The translations under genes and the position numbers were made by a program. Under the pieces are notes generated by a model. It did no database searches. It saw nothing but the letters and a program-made list of their open reading frames with translations, and had not been told where the DNA came from. A stretch of 64,000 nucleotides of DNA from the NCBI RefSeq assembly GCF_907164915.1, contig NC_061865.1:49635363-49699362 (forward strand). Direction: 5' to 3'. Shown piece after piece: positions 11,361 through 22,820 of the stretch. Source of the stretch: Impatiens glandulifera (taxonomy: Eukaryota > Streptophyta > Magnoliopsida > Ericales > Balsaminaceae). Position 1 is the stretch's first letter; every line of letters starts with the position of its first letter.

Positions 11361-13744
11361 CACTCCATTCCGTCCCATAAATAAAGTCTCTGGATTAGTT
11401 TTAAATACGATAATATAATAATGCATTTTCTGCTATTTTATACATATTATGAACAAAATTATCCTAAAATTTGTCAGATGTTATTACTATGATCACAGTT
11501 TTAAAGTAGAACAATCTTATTTCTAGTATGTGGAGGGTTTTTGGATACACTTAGGGGACATAACATTTCACAATCGAAGGTTAATATGAGAGAAAATAAT
11601 AGTTTTTGGTATCTGGATATTCCAAACTGTCAAAGTTCTGATTCATTCTTTTTATAATATTGTCCATACACATATGAACTTGAAGGAGTTCTTGGTAACT
11701 AAATGTCTTATGTACTGGTGCACTACAATAATTTTTAATGCTCATGGAAATTAATTTGAGTACGTTCTACATGCTTACTTGTCACTTCCCGAGGGGACTA
11801 CTTCTTTATTAGGACTAATGTTAACTACTAATTAAATAATTATGTGTTTTCATACCTGAAAAACTAATCATCTATGATGTTTAAACTAACATTGATTAAT
11901 ATAAAATAAAATATTTAAATAAATTCTCCCCTTTTAACCCTTTTAACCCTTTTAACATGGTTGGTGAAATCTAATTTTAAACCTAATTGTTTAAACCCCT
12001 AATATGCTATTTGCTTATTGGAATAAAACCAGTCCAAAACCCTAATATGGTTGCTCAAATATAATCTTAAACTTAATTGTTGAAACCCTATTTGGTTATT
12101 GGAATAAAACCAGTCAAAAACTCAAATATCTTTTAACTGTAAAATAAATCATTTTATAAATTAAAATATCAAAATTATTTTTTATTTAAATATTTTATTT
12201 TATATTAATAAAAATTAATATATATATATATATATAACATTTATTATATGACATTATAAATTTTATTTAGATATAATTAAATTAAGAAATTATTTCATTT
12301 AAAAAAATTAGATTCATTATAATAAATAAAAATAAATTTACATTATAAATAAAACTGTAACAAACTATACTATATAAAATAACATTTTATTTGAATAATA
12401 GTGATTTATAAACTAGAATTAATTTAAATTTTTATTTCTCTGTTAAAAAAAGTTAATATTAATATATATAATTTTTTAATATAAACTATTTTATCAATTA
12501 AATATCAAAATTATCCTCTATTTAAATATTTTATTTTATATTAATAAAATTTAATATTAATATATATATATATATATAATTATTTTACTAAATTATAAAA
12601 TTTATTTTAATATAAATTAAATTATGAAATTATTTCATTTAAAAAATTATATTAAATAAAAATAAATTTATTTTAATAATAGTGATTTATAAATTTTTTA
12701 TTAATTAAATATTTGATTCTCTATTAATAGAAGTTATAAATTTTATATATATTAATATTAACATTTATTAATATAAAATATAAATATTTAAAATTAAAAT
12801 ACCAAAATTATTTTTTAAATAATATTTTATTTTATATTAATAAAAATTAATATTAATATATATAACATTTATTTTACTATATTATAAAATTTATTTTAAT
12901 AAAATTAAAATTAAAAAATTATTTAATTTTAAAAATTTATAGTAATTATATTAAATAAAAATAAATTTACGATATAAATAAAACAATTTATATTATCTAA
13001 TATAACATTAATATTTTAATAATAGTAATTTATAAAAAAATTATTAGTTTAAATTTTTATTTCTTTATTAATAAAAGTTAATATTAATATATATAATTTT
13101 TTAATATTAATTATTTTATCAATTAAATATGTAAATTATCCTTTATTTAAATAAACTATTTTATATTAATAAAAGTTAATATTATTATATATAAAATTTA
13201 TTTTATTACATTATAAAAATTTATTTTAATATTATTTAAATTAATAAATTATTTTATTTAAATAAATTATATTAAACAAAAATAAATTTATTTTCATATT
13301 ATTAGTAATATATAATTTTTATTAATTTAAATTTTTATTTCTATATTAATAAAAGTTAATATTAATTATTTTATCAATTAAATATTTTATTTTATATTAT
13401 AAAAATAATATTAATATATATAAAATTTATTTTATTACATTATAAAATTTATTTTAATATAAATTAAATTAAGAAATTATTTCATTTAAAAATTTTATAT
13501 TAATTATATTAAATATAAATAACTTTACAATATAAATAAAATTATAACATATTATATTATCTAATATAACAATTAAATTTTAATATTACTGATTTATAAA
13601 AAAATTATTAATTTAAATTTATTTCTTTATTAATAAAAGCTAATATTAATATATGTAAAACATTTTATATTAATTATTTTATTAATTAAAATATTAAAAT
13701 TATAAATTTTTTTAACCTCTGTTTAATATTTTATTTTATATTAA

Positions 13745-13830
13745 GGGATTCTGTAGGAGCACTGCATTCTCTCTAATATATGCACGCTGGTGCATTCTCT
13801 AATCTATGCACGCTGGTGATAGATGATTGT
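13745..13830. repeat. GC-richer insert with a direct repeat inside the satellite
   Basis: An 85-bp island of normal composition interrupts the AT satellite. It holds two near-identical copies of 'gcattctct..aat.tatgcacgctggtg' (about 13761-13788 and 13789-13814). It may be the footprint or remnant of a small inserted element. Confidence 0.5.
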
Positions 13831-14569
13831 AAAAGTTTAATATTAATTAAATAAAAAAATTATTTCATTTAAAAAATTATATTAATCAAAAATTAATTTA
13901 CAATATAATTAAAACTATAAATACTATATTATCTAATATAAATTTAATAGTAATTTATAAAAATGTATATTAATTTAAATGTTTATTTCTCTATTAATAA
14001 AAATTAATATTAATATATTTAATTTTTTAATCGTAATCATTTTATCAATTAAATATCAAAATTACTTTCTATTTAAATATTTTATTTTATATTAATAAAA
14101 TTTAATATTTATATGTATAATTTATTTATTATATTATAAAATTTATTTTTAATAAAAATTAAATTAAGAAATTATTTGATTTAAAACAAATTATATTAAA
14201 TAAAAATAAATTTATTTTATTAATATTGATTTATAAAACATTTATTATTTTTTAATTTTATTTCTCTATTAATAAAATATTAATAAAAATTAATATTAAT
14301 ATATATACTTTTTTTAATATTAATTATTTTATTAATTAAATATCTCTATTAATTATATTATATAAAAATAATATTACAATATCTCTATTTAATATAACAT
14401 TTAAATCTTAATATTTGTGATTTATAAAAAAATTATTATTTTAAATTTATTTTTCTATTAATAAAAGTTAATATTATTATATATATAATTTTTTATGTTA
14501 ATCATTTTATTAATTAAAATATTAAAATTATCTCTTCTTAAATATTTATTTTATATTAATAAATGTTAA

Positions 14570-14576
<7 letters not shown>

Positions 14577-14632
<56 letters not shown>
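14577..14632. repeat. (AT)n microsatellite
   Basis: About 27 uninterrupted AT dinucleotides at the right part of the satellite. A second pure run, about 15 units, lies at 15436-15466. Confidence 0.95.
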
Positions 14633-14633
<1 letters not shown>

Positions 14634-14870
14634 AATAGAAAATTATGACAACACAACTTTTAACACAGTATAAGAATGTTGCATTTTTTTTAGTTAATAT
14701 TAATTTTATTAATTAAATATTAAAATTACTCTCTATTTAAATATTTTTTTTATATTAATAAAAGTTAATATTAATATATATATAATTTATTTTATTATAT
14801 TATAAAATTTATTTTAATATAAATTAATTGAAAAAATATATTAAATAAGAATTAATTATATCTCAAATAA

Positions 14871-15431
14871 TAAAATAAGAGAAGTGATAAAAAAGAAAAT
14901 AATATGACACTATATCAATATTGAAAAAATGATAAAACACTATATCATTATTATTTATTGGAAAATTGATAAAAATGTAGGAAAAGAGTAAAAAGAAAAT
15001 TGATGGGTTTATTATATATAGCTTTAGTTCAATGGAGGTCCATACCAGTTTGCCCTACACAAATATTAGTTTTTATATTTTTTTTTTTTTTTTTTTTGAG
15101 AATGATGAAACTATTTAATAGTAAGAATTAAGAACAACATAATTGTAGATCAAAGTTCTTGATGAGTTTATAATAAAAAAAAAAACTGTACCTATAAACT
15201 AATTAACTTTTCCTAGCATCAAAGTCTTCAATTTTCACTTATCTTATCATAAATTTATTGACATTTTGTTTTTTTTTGTTCTAACTCATACTCATATTTA
15301 ATTTGATATTTTTTTAGATGGGTCCACGGTATATTATGAACTATATGACTGTGATCATATAAATATTAAGTGTTTATCAAAATTGTATTATTTAGAATCT
15401 ATGTCCCAAATATATAGTGAATGAAAAGAGA

Positions 15432-15471
<40 letters not shown>

Positions 15472-15960
15472 TATATAAAGTTGTTGATTAATATGAATCT
15501 AAGAAATTATCCTCTAAATTAATAGTTAATTCCTCCATTAAAGAATTTATTATTCCATTAAAAATTGACCTGTTTGGGGTATCTATGCATGTTCATGTGT
15601 GCTGGCTGTCTAATGGTCTCCCTTATTCCCCACTGAAAATATTTATGGCTTGGCCCACTTTGTTCTCTATATACTATTTTTTTAGTTTACTTGCTATAAC
15701 AGAATCTTCATATCTTAATAATACCTCATATTATTATTTTATTTAAAAAGTATTATTATTTTTCAGATTTCTCATCAAATCTAAATGACATATTTATTAG
15801 AAAACTTAATATATAGATTCAGATTTTTATTTAGTTGTTTCTCATAATAATAATAATAATAATAATTTTTTATTTGTTTCAACTTGAATCATTTTTATTA
15901 TAATGAGACTCAAAACTCTTTATAATGAGATTCAAAACTCTTAACTCTTGACTCTTGATA
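14871..15960. other. AT-rich intergenic DNA left of the MULE
   Basis: No gene seen. Contains a poly-T run near 15080-15098, an (AT)n run at 15436-15466 and an (AAT)n run at 15847-15866. Ends at the MULE target site (15962-15969). Confidence 0.5.
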
Positions 15961-15969
15961 TCTTATATG

Positions 15970-16117
15970 GGGAAATTGGACGAAATGACCCTGCAAATAA
16001 GGGTATTTGCCTCCCTGGTCACCAGATAATTGAAATTGATCTGGTGACCACTTAATTTTTTTTGGACGAAATTACCCTTTTCGCGTAACGCGAAGGGACT
16101 TCGCGTTTCGCGAAGTG
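15970..16117 (+). repeat. Left TIR of the MULE
   Basis: Pairs with the reverse complement of 20821-20967 with few mismatches over most of its length. The inner end carries two palindromes, TTCGCGTAACGCGAA and CTTCGCGTTTCGCGAAG. A middle part (about 16018-16055) is more diverged. Confidence 0.9.
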
Positions 16118-16269
16118 AGACGCTGTGAAAAGTCCAGAATACCCTTACTATATAATAAAATCCGGCCATCTTTTTTTCATTTCTTTTCTTCTTCTTCTCT
16201 CTCTTCCCTTCCGATTTTCTCCTCCTTCTCTCTAATCTCGCCGGCGACGGAGTTCAACGGCGGCACTCA

Positions 16270-16858
16270 ATGAGCTCCACGACGAGCACAAGCATTGTAA
16301 CAATTGGTAAGTTTATGTATATCAAGTTTATTGTTGTTCATTTATGCATTTTCGAATCACTGCGTTGTTTAGGGTTTCATCTGATGATACTTCACGTTTC
16401 GCGAAGTACTTCCCGTTTCGCTAAGTACTTCTCGTTTCGCTAAGTACTTCCCGTTTCGCTAAGTACTTCCCGTTTCGCTAAGTACTTCCCGTTTCGCGAA
16501 GGGTTTCCATTTCACAGTATTAATTATCCCGTTTCCCATTTTTCTTGCAGCCGAAGTTTTCGTTTTCTATAATGGAGAGTGGAAAGTTGATGCTAATGGA
16601 ATATGGTTTTTTGATGCCTCTTCAATCAAAACATTGGATTTACGTCTGCTATTGGAAATTTTTCAGGATCTTTTTTATAGTTCGGGTACTCTCGCCTCAT
16701 CATATCTGCTAATAAGCAATCCCCTATTGATACTTTGCAATGTTTATATGTCTTGGGATATTGCTCAATCCTTTTGCGCAACAAGTGGCAGACTGCGTCG
16801 ATTTCCTACAAAATGGGGGAAAAGGCAGCATATATCAAAAACCTTATTCATAACTTAA
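16270..16858 (+). pseudogene. Truncated MULE transposase-like N-terminus
   Basis: Start ATG at 16270. Exon 1 is 16270-16306, with donor GTAAGT. The intron, 16307-16550, is largely filled by the 19-bp repeat array and ends in 'ttttcttgcag'. Exon 2 is 16551-16858. Joined in frame it gives about 114 residues: a short leader, then EVFVFYNGEWKVDANGIWFF, which resembles the N-terminal region of plant Mutator-type transposases. The zinc-ribbon, DDE and SWIM domains are absent; the frame ends at the junction with the convergent gene. The position just inside the left TIR is where a mudrA-type gene would start. The family call is by resemblance only. Confidence 0.5.
16388..16505. repeat. 19-bp array 1, in the transposase-like intron
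   Basis: About six units of 'gtttcgctaagtacttccc', with flanking 'tttcgcgaag' units that match the inner palindrome of the TIR. This array therefore links the TIR sequence to the internal arrays. Confidence 0.9.
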
Positions 16859-16885
16859 AGAATTAATATGAAATGCAAGACTTAC

Positions 16886-19621
16886 AGGATCTTTAAGCCA
16901 TGTGGACTTTGTTAGAACTCTAACAAACTTCTTTCGTGCTTCGCAAGTAAACACAGTCTTTGTCTCATCATTGGTAGCTTCATCTTTCAACCAATTCTGT
17001 AATTGAACCAACAACTCATCATCAAATTTTTGAAGGGGATTGATAGTTAATGGATCATTCGTCTTTGGCTGTTTTGACAAAGAAGGGTTGGTGTAGTCTT
17101 CATCTTTCTTCTGCTTCCTCACTCTTTTTTTGGGAACTACCCCTTTAGGTGGAGTGTTGTATAATTGGAAATCATCATCATCGTTCTCATCATTTCCATC
17201 CCTCGAATCCTTCCCATCCTTCCCATCCTTCCCATCGTTCTCATCCTTCCCATCCGTGGCATCCTTCTCAACCTTGACTGTCTTCTCAACCTTCCCAACC
17301 TTGAGTTTAACCTTCCCAACCTTGGCTTTCTTCTCAACCTTCTCAACCTTGACCTTATCCTTCTTTTTGTCAATTATTTCTTGCATCATATCGTAGAGCA
17401 ACATCTCCCCACCATCCACCTTTACATCAGTCTGAATCTCAACCTTCTCCACCTTCTCAACCTTCTCAATCTCCCCACCATCCACCTTTACATCATTCTC
17501 AGTCTCACCACCATCCACCTTCACATCAGTCTCAATCTCCCCACCATCCACCTTTACATCAGTCTGAATCTCAACCTTCTCCACCTTCTCAACCTTCTCA
17601 ATCTCCCCACCATCCACCTTCTCATTACTATTCTCAGTCTCGTCCACCTTCATCACACTATCCTCCGCCTTCCTATCCTGCAAAAATAGAATAACAGTGG
17701 TTAACGTTTACTTCCCGAAACATTAGACTTCGCTAATCAAAACTTACCTCAGTTTTATCCTCCACCTTCACACTCTCCTCCTCCACCTTCCCATCCTTCA
17801 TCTCCATCTCATTCGTCATCATATCCTCCACCTTCTCACTCTCCTCCTCCACCTTCCCATCTTTCATCTCCATGTCATTCGTCTTCATCTCCTCCACATT
17901 CCCTTCCTGCAAAAATAAAACAACAGTGTGGTCAGTTAAGAACAACAAAAGATAAGTACTTAACGAAGCGTTAAGTACTTAACGAAGCGTTAAGTACTTA
18001 ACGAAGCGTTAAGTACTTAACGAAGCGTTAAGTACTTAGCGAAGCGTTAAGCACTTAGCGAAGCGTTAAGTACTTAACGAAGCGTTAAGTACTTAACGAA
18101 GCGTTAAGTACTTAACGAAGCGTTAAGTACTTAACGAAGCGATAAGTATCTTCATCTTACCTCAGTAGTCTTGGCCTTCTTTTCCAATTTGCTCTTCTTC
18201 TTCTTCTTCTTCCTCTCCTCCTCCATACTATCTAATTTCACAATTAAAGTGGCCATCCTTTGGTTGGATTTGGCTAATAACTGTTCGCACATACTAACAA
18301 CCAACTTTTTCATATAAGCCTTGTGATTTGTTTGAGTTTCTTCGTAAGCTGTTTTCATCTCTTTGAGCTCCTCCTTCACCTCTTTGATGAGCTCCTCCTT
18401 CAGCGCTTTTACCTCCTCTTTCAGCTCTTCACATTTACATCCAACAGAAGATGTTGGAGGTAATACAGGAGTAGTAGCGGATGGGGGGCTAGGAATGTTG
18501 GCAGGACTAGATTCATAAGCAAGCTTCCTCTTCAGGTTTACTGCTTCTTTGAGATTAAGCGCAGCCTTTCTCTTCCGGGTGTTTGGTTTGGCAGTAGGTT
18601 CTTCATGTTCATCCTCAGGTTCACTTCCCTCCTCTTCATCATCATAATCCTCCTTCACTAACTTCCCTTCTGTAAATCCCTCAAAAAATTCATCAGTTGA
18701 CTCATCTATTTGTTCAAAGTCCTCACCACTGTATAACCTCTTCTCCATGGAGGACTCTTCCATCTCAGTCAGATCCGTTGTCTCCAGGGCAGTCTTTATC
18801 TCGATCAAGGTGTTCTTCCTGTTGGAATGATAGACTAACAACCTTGGGCGTAGAGGATCATTAAGCTCATTCTTTCTAGCAAATTTAGGAACAAAACCTT
18901 TGATGACCTCGTATGTCCACACTTGAAACGCCAGTGCAAACCCATAAATGTTATAAGCAAAAGGAGCATAAGGATCAGTACTCTTCTTCTTCTTCTTATA
19001 ATATGTGTGACTGAGATGTCTCATGTTCTTGTTCAAACCCTTGAGGGTGGCTCTAAAGGTCACCTTCCCCCAAGGAAATCGGAGGAAACTTTCCTCGTCT
19101 TCGACCATGTGGAGGATTTTGGCAAATACCACCCTCCTTGGGTCAAATGAAAATAGGTACTGGCAAATCAAGCATACCAGCCCCATCTTCCAGGCATCTT
19201 CCTTATCTCTACATTTCAAAAAAGCAGTCTCCAAGTCTTGCATTACTACACTCGTCTTCCCTTTAAAATATTTTACCAACAGAGGTGGACAACCTCGGCA
19301 TTCTTCTTCGTTCACCTCAGGAAACCTTCCGAAGTTTAGGCCCGTCACCAAGGCGTACTCTTTCATACCAAACACAAGTTCTTGCCCATTGATATTGAAA
19401 GTAATCTCCTTGGAGGTTGAGGTTACCCTCCTAAGCAACATGTGATGTACAATAGTTCCTGAGAACTGCAACACTGGAGCAGAGACTATATATCGGAATT
19501 GGGTATTGTACACCTTCTCCACAAGATCCATTTCCTCAAACTTCATAACAATCTTCTTCAGGCAGAGGGCGCTTTTCCAAGAAATCCGTCCAGGGAAATC
19601 AGGAACGGTGGTTTCTGCCAT
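16886..19621 (-). pseudogene. DUF1985-type (Ulp1-associated) MULE gene, 3' truncated
   Basis: Minus strand, three exons visible: 19621-18161 (487 codons, ATG at 19621), 17906-17748 (53 codons) and 17677-16886 (264 codons). All have GT-AG sites and phase 0 joins, about 804 residues in total. Residues about 45-200 look like DUF1985 (ELVFGMKEYALVTGLNFG, then FLRFPWGKVTFRATL), a domain found in plant proteins and MULE-carried genes, often with a Ulp1/SUMO-type peptidase. It is followed by an acidic stretch, a basic segment, a coiled coil (EELKEEVKALKEELIKE) and a Lys/Glu/Val repeat region (EIEKVEKVEKVEIQTDVKV). The last donor (GTAAGT at 16885) has no downstream exon before the left-hand gene, so any peptidase domain is missing. 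There are no internal stops, so it may still be transcribed. Confidence 0.75.
17952..18145. repeat. 19-bp palindromic array 2, in intron 1
   Basis: About ten tandem units of CGTTAAGTACTTAACGAAG. The first 16 bases are a perfect palindrome. The array fills most of the intron between the first two exons of the DUF1985-type gene. Confidence 0.95.
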
Positions 19622-19674
19622 CTACAAAAGGAACAACAACAAAAATGTAAGTTCATATACATAGACCACATCAA

Positions 19675-19840
19675 ACGTTAAGTACTTAACGAAGCGTTAA
19701 GTACTTAACGAAGCGTTAAGTACTTAACGAAGCGTTAAGTACTTAACGAAGCGTTATGTACTTAACGCTTCGCTAAGTACTTAACGCTTCGTTAAGTACT
19801 TAACGCTTCGTTAAGTACTTAGCGAAGCGTTAAGTAATTC
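19675..19840. repeat. 19-bp palindromic array 3, upstream of the DUF1985-type gene
   Basis: About eight units just upstream of the ATG at 19621. The 'gaag' spacer orientation flips to 'cttc' near 19755 and flips back near 19815, so the array halves are inverted and could fold into a large cruciform. Confidence 0.9.
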
Positions 19841-20278
19841 GCGAATCCATAAACCAGAAACAATAACCAACAACCAGAAACAATAACCAACAACCAGAAA
19901 CAAACATGCAAATATAATGCAATAATCAATAACCAGAAACAAACATTAAACGCTAAACCTAACCAAATGAACTGAAACAGCCAAAACCCTAAAACTAAAC
20001 ATGCAAATATGAAAACCCATAACCAAAAAAAGACATGCAACAACCAAAATAAAACTAACCTGAGATTTATGGGGAATGAATGATAGAGAGGGAGGACACG
20101 AGGGGGACGGGAAGATCGGCCTTGTCAATGTGTTCTTCAGTGAGACGGTTGTAGAGAGAGAGGAATCGAGAGGATAGAAGAGGGAAAGAAATGAATGTCC
20201 AAATGTTTTATTTTTTAAAATATATGGTACGGCGCGTGCATATACGCGCGCCTCTTCGTCTTCCTACGGGCGCGTGCA

Positions 20279-20425
20279 GAAGCGTTAAGTACTTAACGAA
20301 GCGTTAAGTACTTAGCGAAGCGTTAAGTACTTAACGAAGCGTTAAGTACTTAACGCTTGGCTAAGTGCTTAACGCTTCGTTAAGTACTTAACGCTTCGCT
20401 AAGTACTTAACGCTTCGTTAAGTAA
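20279..20425. repeat. 19-bp palindromic array 4, subterminal right
   Basis: About seven to eight units, again with an orientation flip (near 20345) that makes an inverted pair. Lies about 400 bp inside the right TIR. Confidence 0.9.
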
Positions 20426-20820
20426 CTACCAGAAACGATATCATCTGCAAATATCATCACAGCCAAAAGAACAATCAATAAGATGAACCAATATGAACTA
20501 ATAAACCAATATATGAACAAATATGAACATATATGAACAAATATAACCCAATATGAACAAACATGATTCAATATGAACCAATATCACCAAAAAGAACATA
20601 TTTAGGGTTAGGGTTTCATTAAGAAATACAAATAAGAACATAAATCTGTAATATAAACATAGATTCGGGGATTAGGTTTCTTATCTTGTAGATTTCATTC
20701 ATAATAGTCGACGTCGCCGGAGTTTACGCCGCCGGCGACAAAATCCGGAGGAAAGAAAGGATGAGAGAGAAAGAAAATGAGAGAAATGAAAAAATTTGAG
20801 TATATATATCAATACCGTTT

Positions 20821-20967
20821 CACTTCGCGAAACGCGAAATCCCTTCGCGTTACGCGAAAAGGGTAAAATCGTCAAAAAAAAAATAGGTGGTCATCAGATC
20901 AAAAATTATTAAACATTACCACGGATGCAAATACCCTTATTTGTAGGGTCATTTCATCCAATTTCCC
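20821..20967 (-). repeat. Right TIR of the MULE
   Basis: Reverse complement of 15970-16117. Ends 'ccaatttccc' and is followed by the CTTATATG duplication. Just inside it (about 20700-20790) is a GC-rich 'cgccggcgac' segment that mirrors one at 16239-16250, consistent with both TIRs acting as promoters that fire inward. Confidence 0.9.
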
Positions 20968-21004
20968 CTTATATGAGACTAGATACTTTTGACTTATTCT
21001 AATA

Positions 21005-22080
21005 CATTTAAGTGGGATCCCACGTTAAAAAAGATGAAATAAACTTTTTAAAATAGTTAATGAGAAGAGAAGAAATTTTGTAACTATGGTTAAATCCTCA
21101 AAGAAAAAGTTCTCGCACATTACCCTAAAGGACTAGGCAAAAATGAAAAACAAATGATGACTCAAAGTATTCCGAAAAGTACACCAAAGCCCATGAAAAA
21201 ACAAATAAACAAGAAATGGTGGTTGCACATCTAATGGAGGTTCAACCTCTAGAGTAGAACAACAAAGAAGATTGTTTAATAATTTAGTGTATTCATTTGT
21301 ATTTATTTTAAGGAATTTGGAACTGTTAAGATGTGAATTTTATTAAATTAGTCCAAAAAGTTAGATGAAATCTTACCATATTTAAAACATTTCCAAAGAC
21401 AAAAAAAGATGGTAGTTGTAGTTGGACATCAAAAGTTGTGATCTATTTCATACACTATTAAGAATGTTTTTTATGTTCATAATGAAGTTGTCATTAATAT
21501 TTTCAATAATATATTATATTTTTACTCAACTCAATCAAGCTCAGGATTCTTTGGACATAAATGAATAAAAAAAAGAAAAAAAAAAGTAGTGGATTTAGGC
21601 TACATGACATACCACTAGTAGACATGTTTTTAGAGTTGGATATAGTTTTCCAACATGGATAATCCAGCACCCAACTCTGTTTGGAGTTAAATATCTAGAA
21701 ATAAATGGTAAGTACATTGGAAATAAAAAATTCTTAAAAGGATGAAGATATACCACTTCACTAAGATGAATTTAAAAAATATAAGGTAGCTTCTAAAAAT
21801 GAGCAGGATAGAATTACAGTTTTAGACCAATAAACAACTAATCATTAAAGGGCGGTCTTCAAAGGCAAATAAATTCATTAAGTCTCCAACTCAATAATGT
21901 CCTCGCATTATAGAACAACTTGGGGCAACAAATGAACCAAAACTTTACAACTCGGATAGTTTATGAACAAAAATTAGTAATTTCAATATTCTATTTGGTT
22001 TATATGGGATATATTCAAGATATTTATATAATTTTATTATGATTAGTTTTAAATGATAATGATACACAACCTATCACAAC
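21005..22080. repeat. Unknown 1.05-kb unit, copy 1
   Basis: Matches 23185-24235 in the same orientation along its length, for example 'gagaagaaattttgtaac', 'caaaaatgaaaaa.aaatgatgac', 'ggttgcacat.ta.tggaggt' and 'ctcaactcaatcaag'. Both copies have many substitutions and indels. Not recognised. No full ORF, but a part near 21130-21260 could be decayed coding sequence. Confidence 0.75.
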
Positions 22081-22132
22081 AAAAATTATTAACAATTGTG
22101 CACTCATCCTCGATGATCACATAAATGTTTAA

Positions 22133-22820
22133 TAATTGGTATGAATCGAATATTCGACCGAATTTTAATTCACCGAACTCGAATAAACTAAATTCGAATT
22201 TTATTTTTGGTTTTTAAATGAATTTTAAACCAATTCGAATTTAATTACGATTTTTAATTTAATTTTTGAGTTTTTGTTTCAAATCGAAAACTACCGAAAA
22301 TCAAATTTATTTTTATTATTTATTATATTTATATATTATATAATTTATTACATATAATTAAATAATTATATATATTAAATTAGGTTTAGGGCGTTTAGGT
22401 GAGCCCGCTACTAGATCTAGTAATCTCTCTTTAATCTCTAATTATTTTCCCTCCTTCCAACCCACCTCATCACTAAGATCTATAGATATTTCTTCTTCTT
22501 TGTCAGAACTCTTGATTCTCGAACATTGAAGGTCAAATGTCAGTCACTAAGAATAGTTGGGATGTTTTCTACTATTTTTGTATAGTTTTAAACTTTTTTA
22601 GTTGATTTGATAATTTAATTGAAAATCAATTAAATTTGAATTTGAATTCAAAACTAATTTGGAATTTTTTAAAAAAAAATCGAATTTGGTTCAAATTCAT
22701 ATTATTCAAATTCAAATAGAAAATTAAATTCAAATTTGATTCGGTTTTTGAATTAGCTAAAAAATATTTTAAGAACCCAAACTAAACAACTCGAAAACTG
22801 AACCAACAAACATCCCTGGA
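22133..22820. repeat. AT-rich repeat with 'ttcgaatt' words between the duplicated units
   Basis: Begins 'ggtatgaatcgaatattcg' and ends 'actgaaccaacaaacatccctgg', with dense 'aattcgaatt/aaattcaaattt' words that make the segment largely self-complementary. Resembles small plant foldback elements of the 'ggttcggttcgg' kind. The centre (22385-22560) is less repetitive. It sits in the spacer between the two 1.05-kb units and may explain part of that spacing. Confidence 0.4.

Larger units (their letters stand above)
11890..14870. repeat. Degenerate AT-rich satellite, period about 280-340 bp
   Basis: Almost only A and T. A recurring block order (attatttcattt, then agtgatttataaa, then tttatttctctattaataaaa, then ttaatattaatatatata) repeats across 3 kb. 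'gatttataaa'-type words fall near 12401, 12682, 13023, 13590, 13947, 14227 and 14418. 'attatttcattt'-type words fall near 12290, 12634, 12916, 13240, 13470, 13860 and 14170. This gives roughly nine diverged tandem copies. Copies vary in length through internal indels and embedded (AT)n runs. No coding content. The call rests on pattern reading; a dot plot would settle the exact period. Confidence 0.65.
15970..20967. mobile_element. MULE (Mutator-like transposon) with TIRs
   Basis: A 4,998-bp element with terminal inverted repeats of about 148 bp (15970-16117 and 20821-20967), starting GGGAAATTGGACGAAATGAC and mirrored at the right end. It is flanked by an 8-bp direct repeat CTTATATG (15962-15969 and 20968-20975); MULEs usually make 8-11 bp, most often 9. 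Inside are the start of a transposase-like gene reading rightward (16270-16858), a convergent DUF1985-type gene reading leftward (19621 to 16886), and four arrays of a 19-bp palindromic unit. Both genes end abruptly near 16860-16886, so an internal deletion there probably removed the transposase body and the 3' part of the other gene. Non-autonomous by content, but the ends look intact. Confidence 0.85.

Noticed and set aside
11930..11960. 'cccttttaacccttttaaccc' as an interstitial telomere repeat
   Set aside because: The unit is CCCTTTTAA, not the plant telomere CCCTAAA, and only three copies exist.
17165..17689. 174-codon plus-strand frame rich in Leu/Ile/Asn
   Set aside because: Shadow of the Lys/Glu/Val repeat region of the minus-strand DUF1985-type gene.
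17952..18145. Regular short repeats resembling a CRISPR array
   Set aside because: The units are directly adjacent with no unique spacers, the unit is 19 bp, and the setting is a plant transposon intron. It is a tandem satellite.
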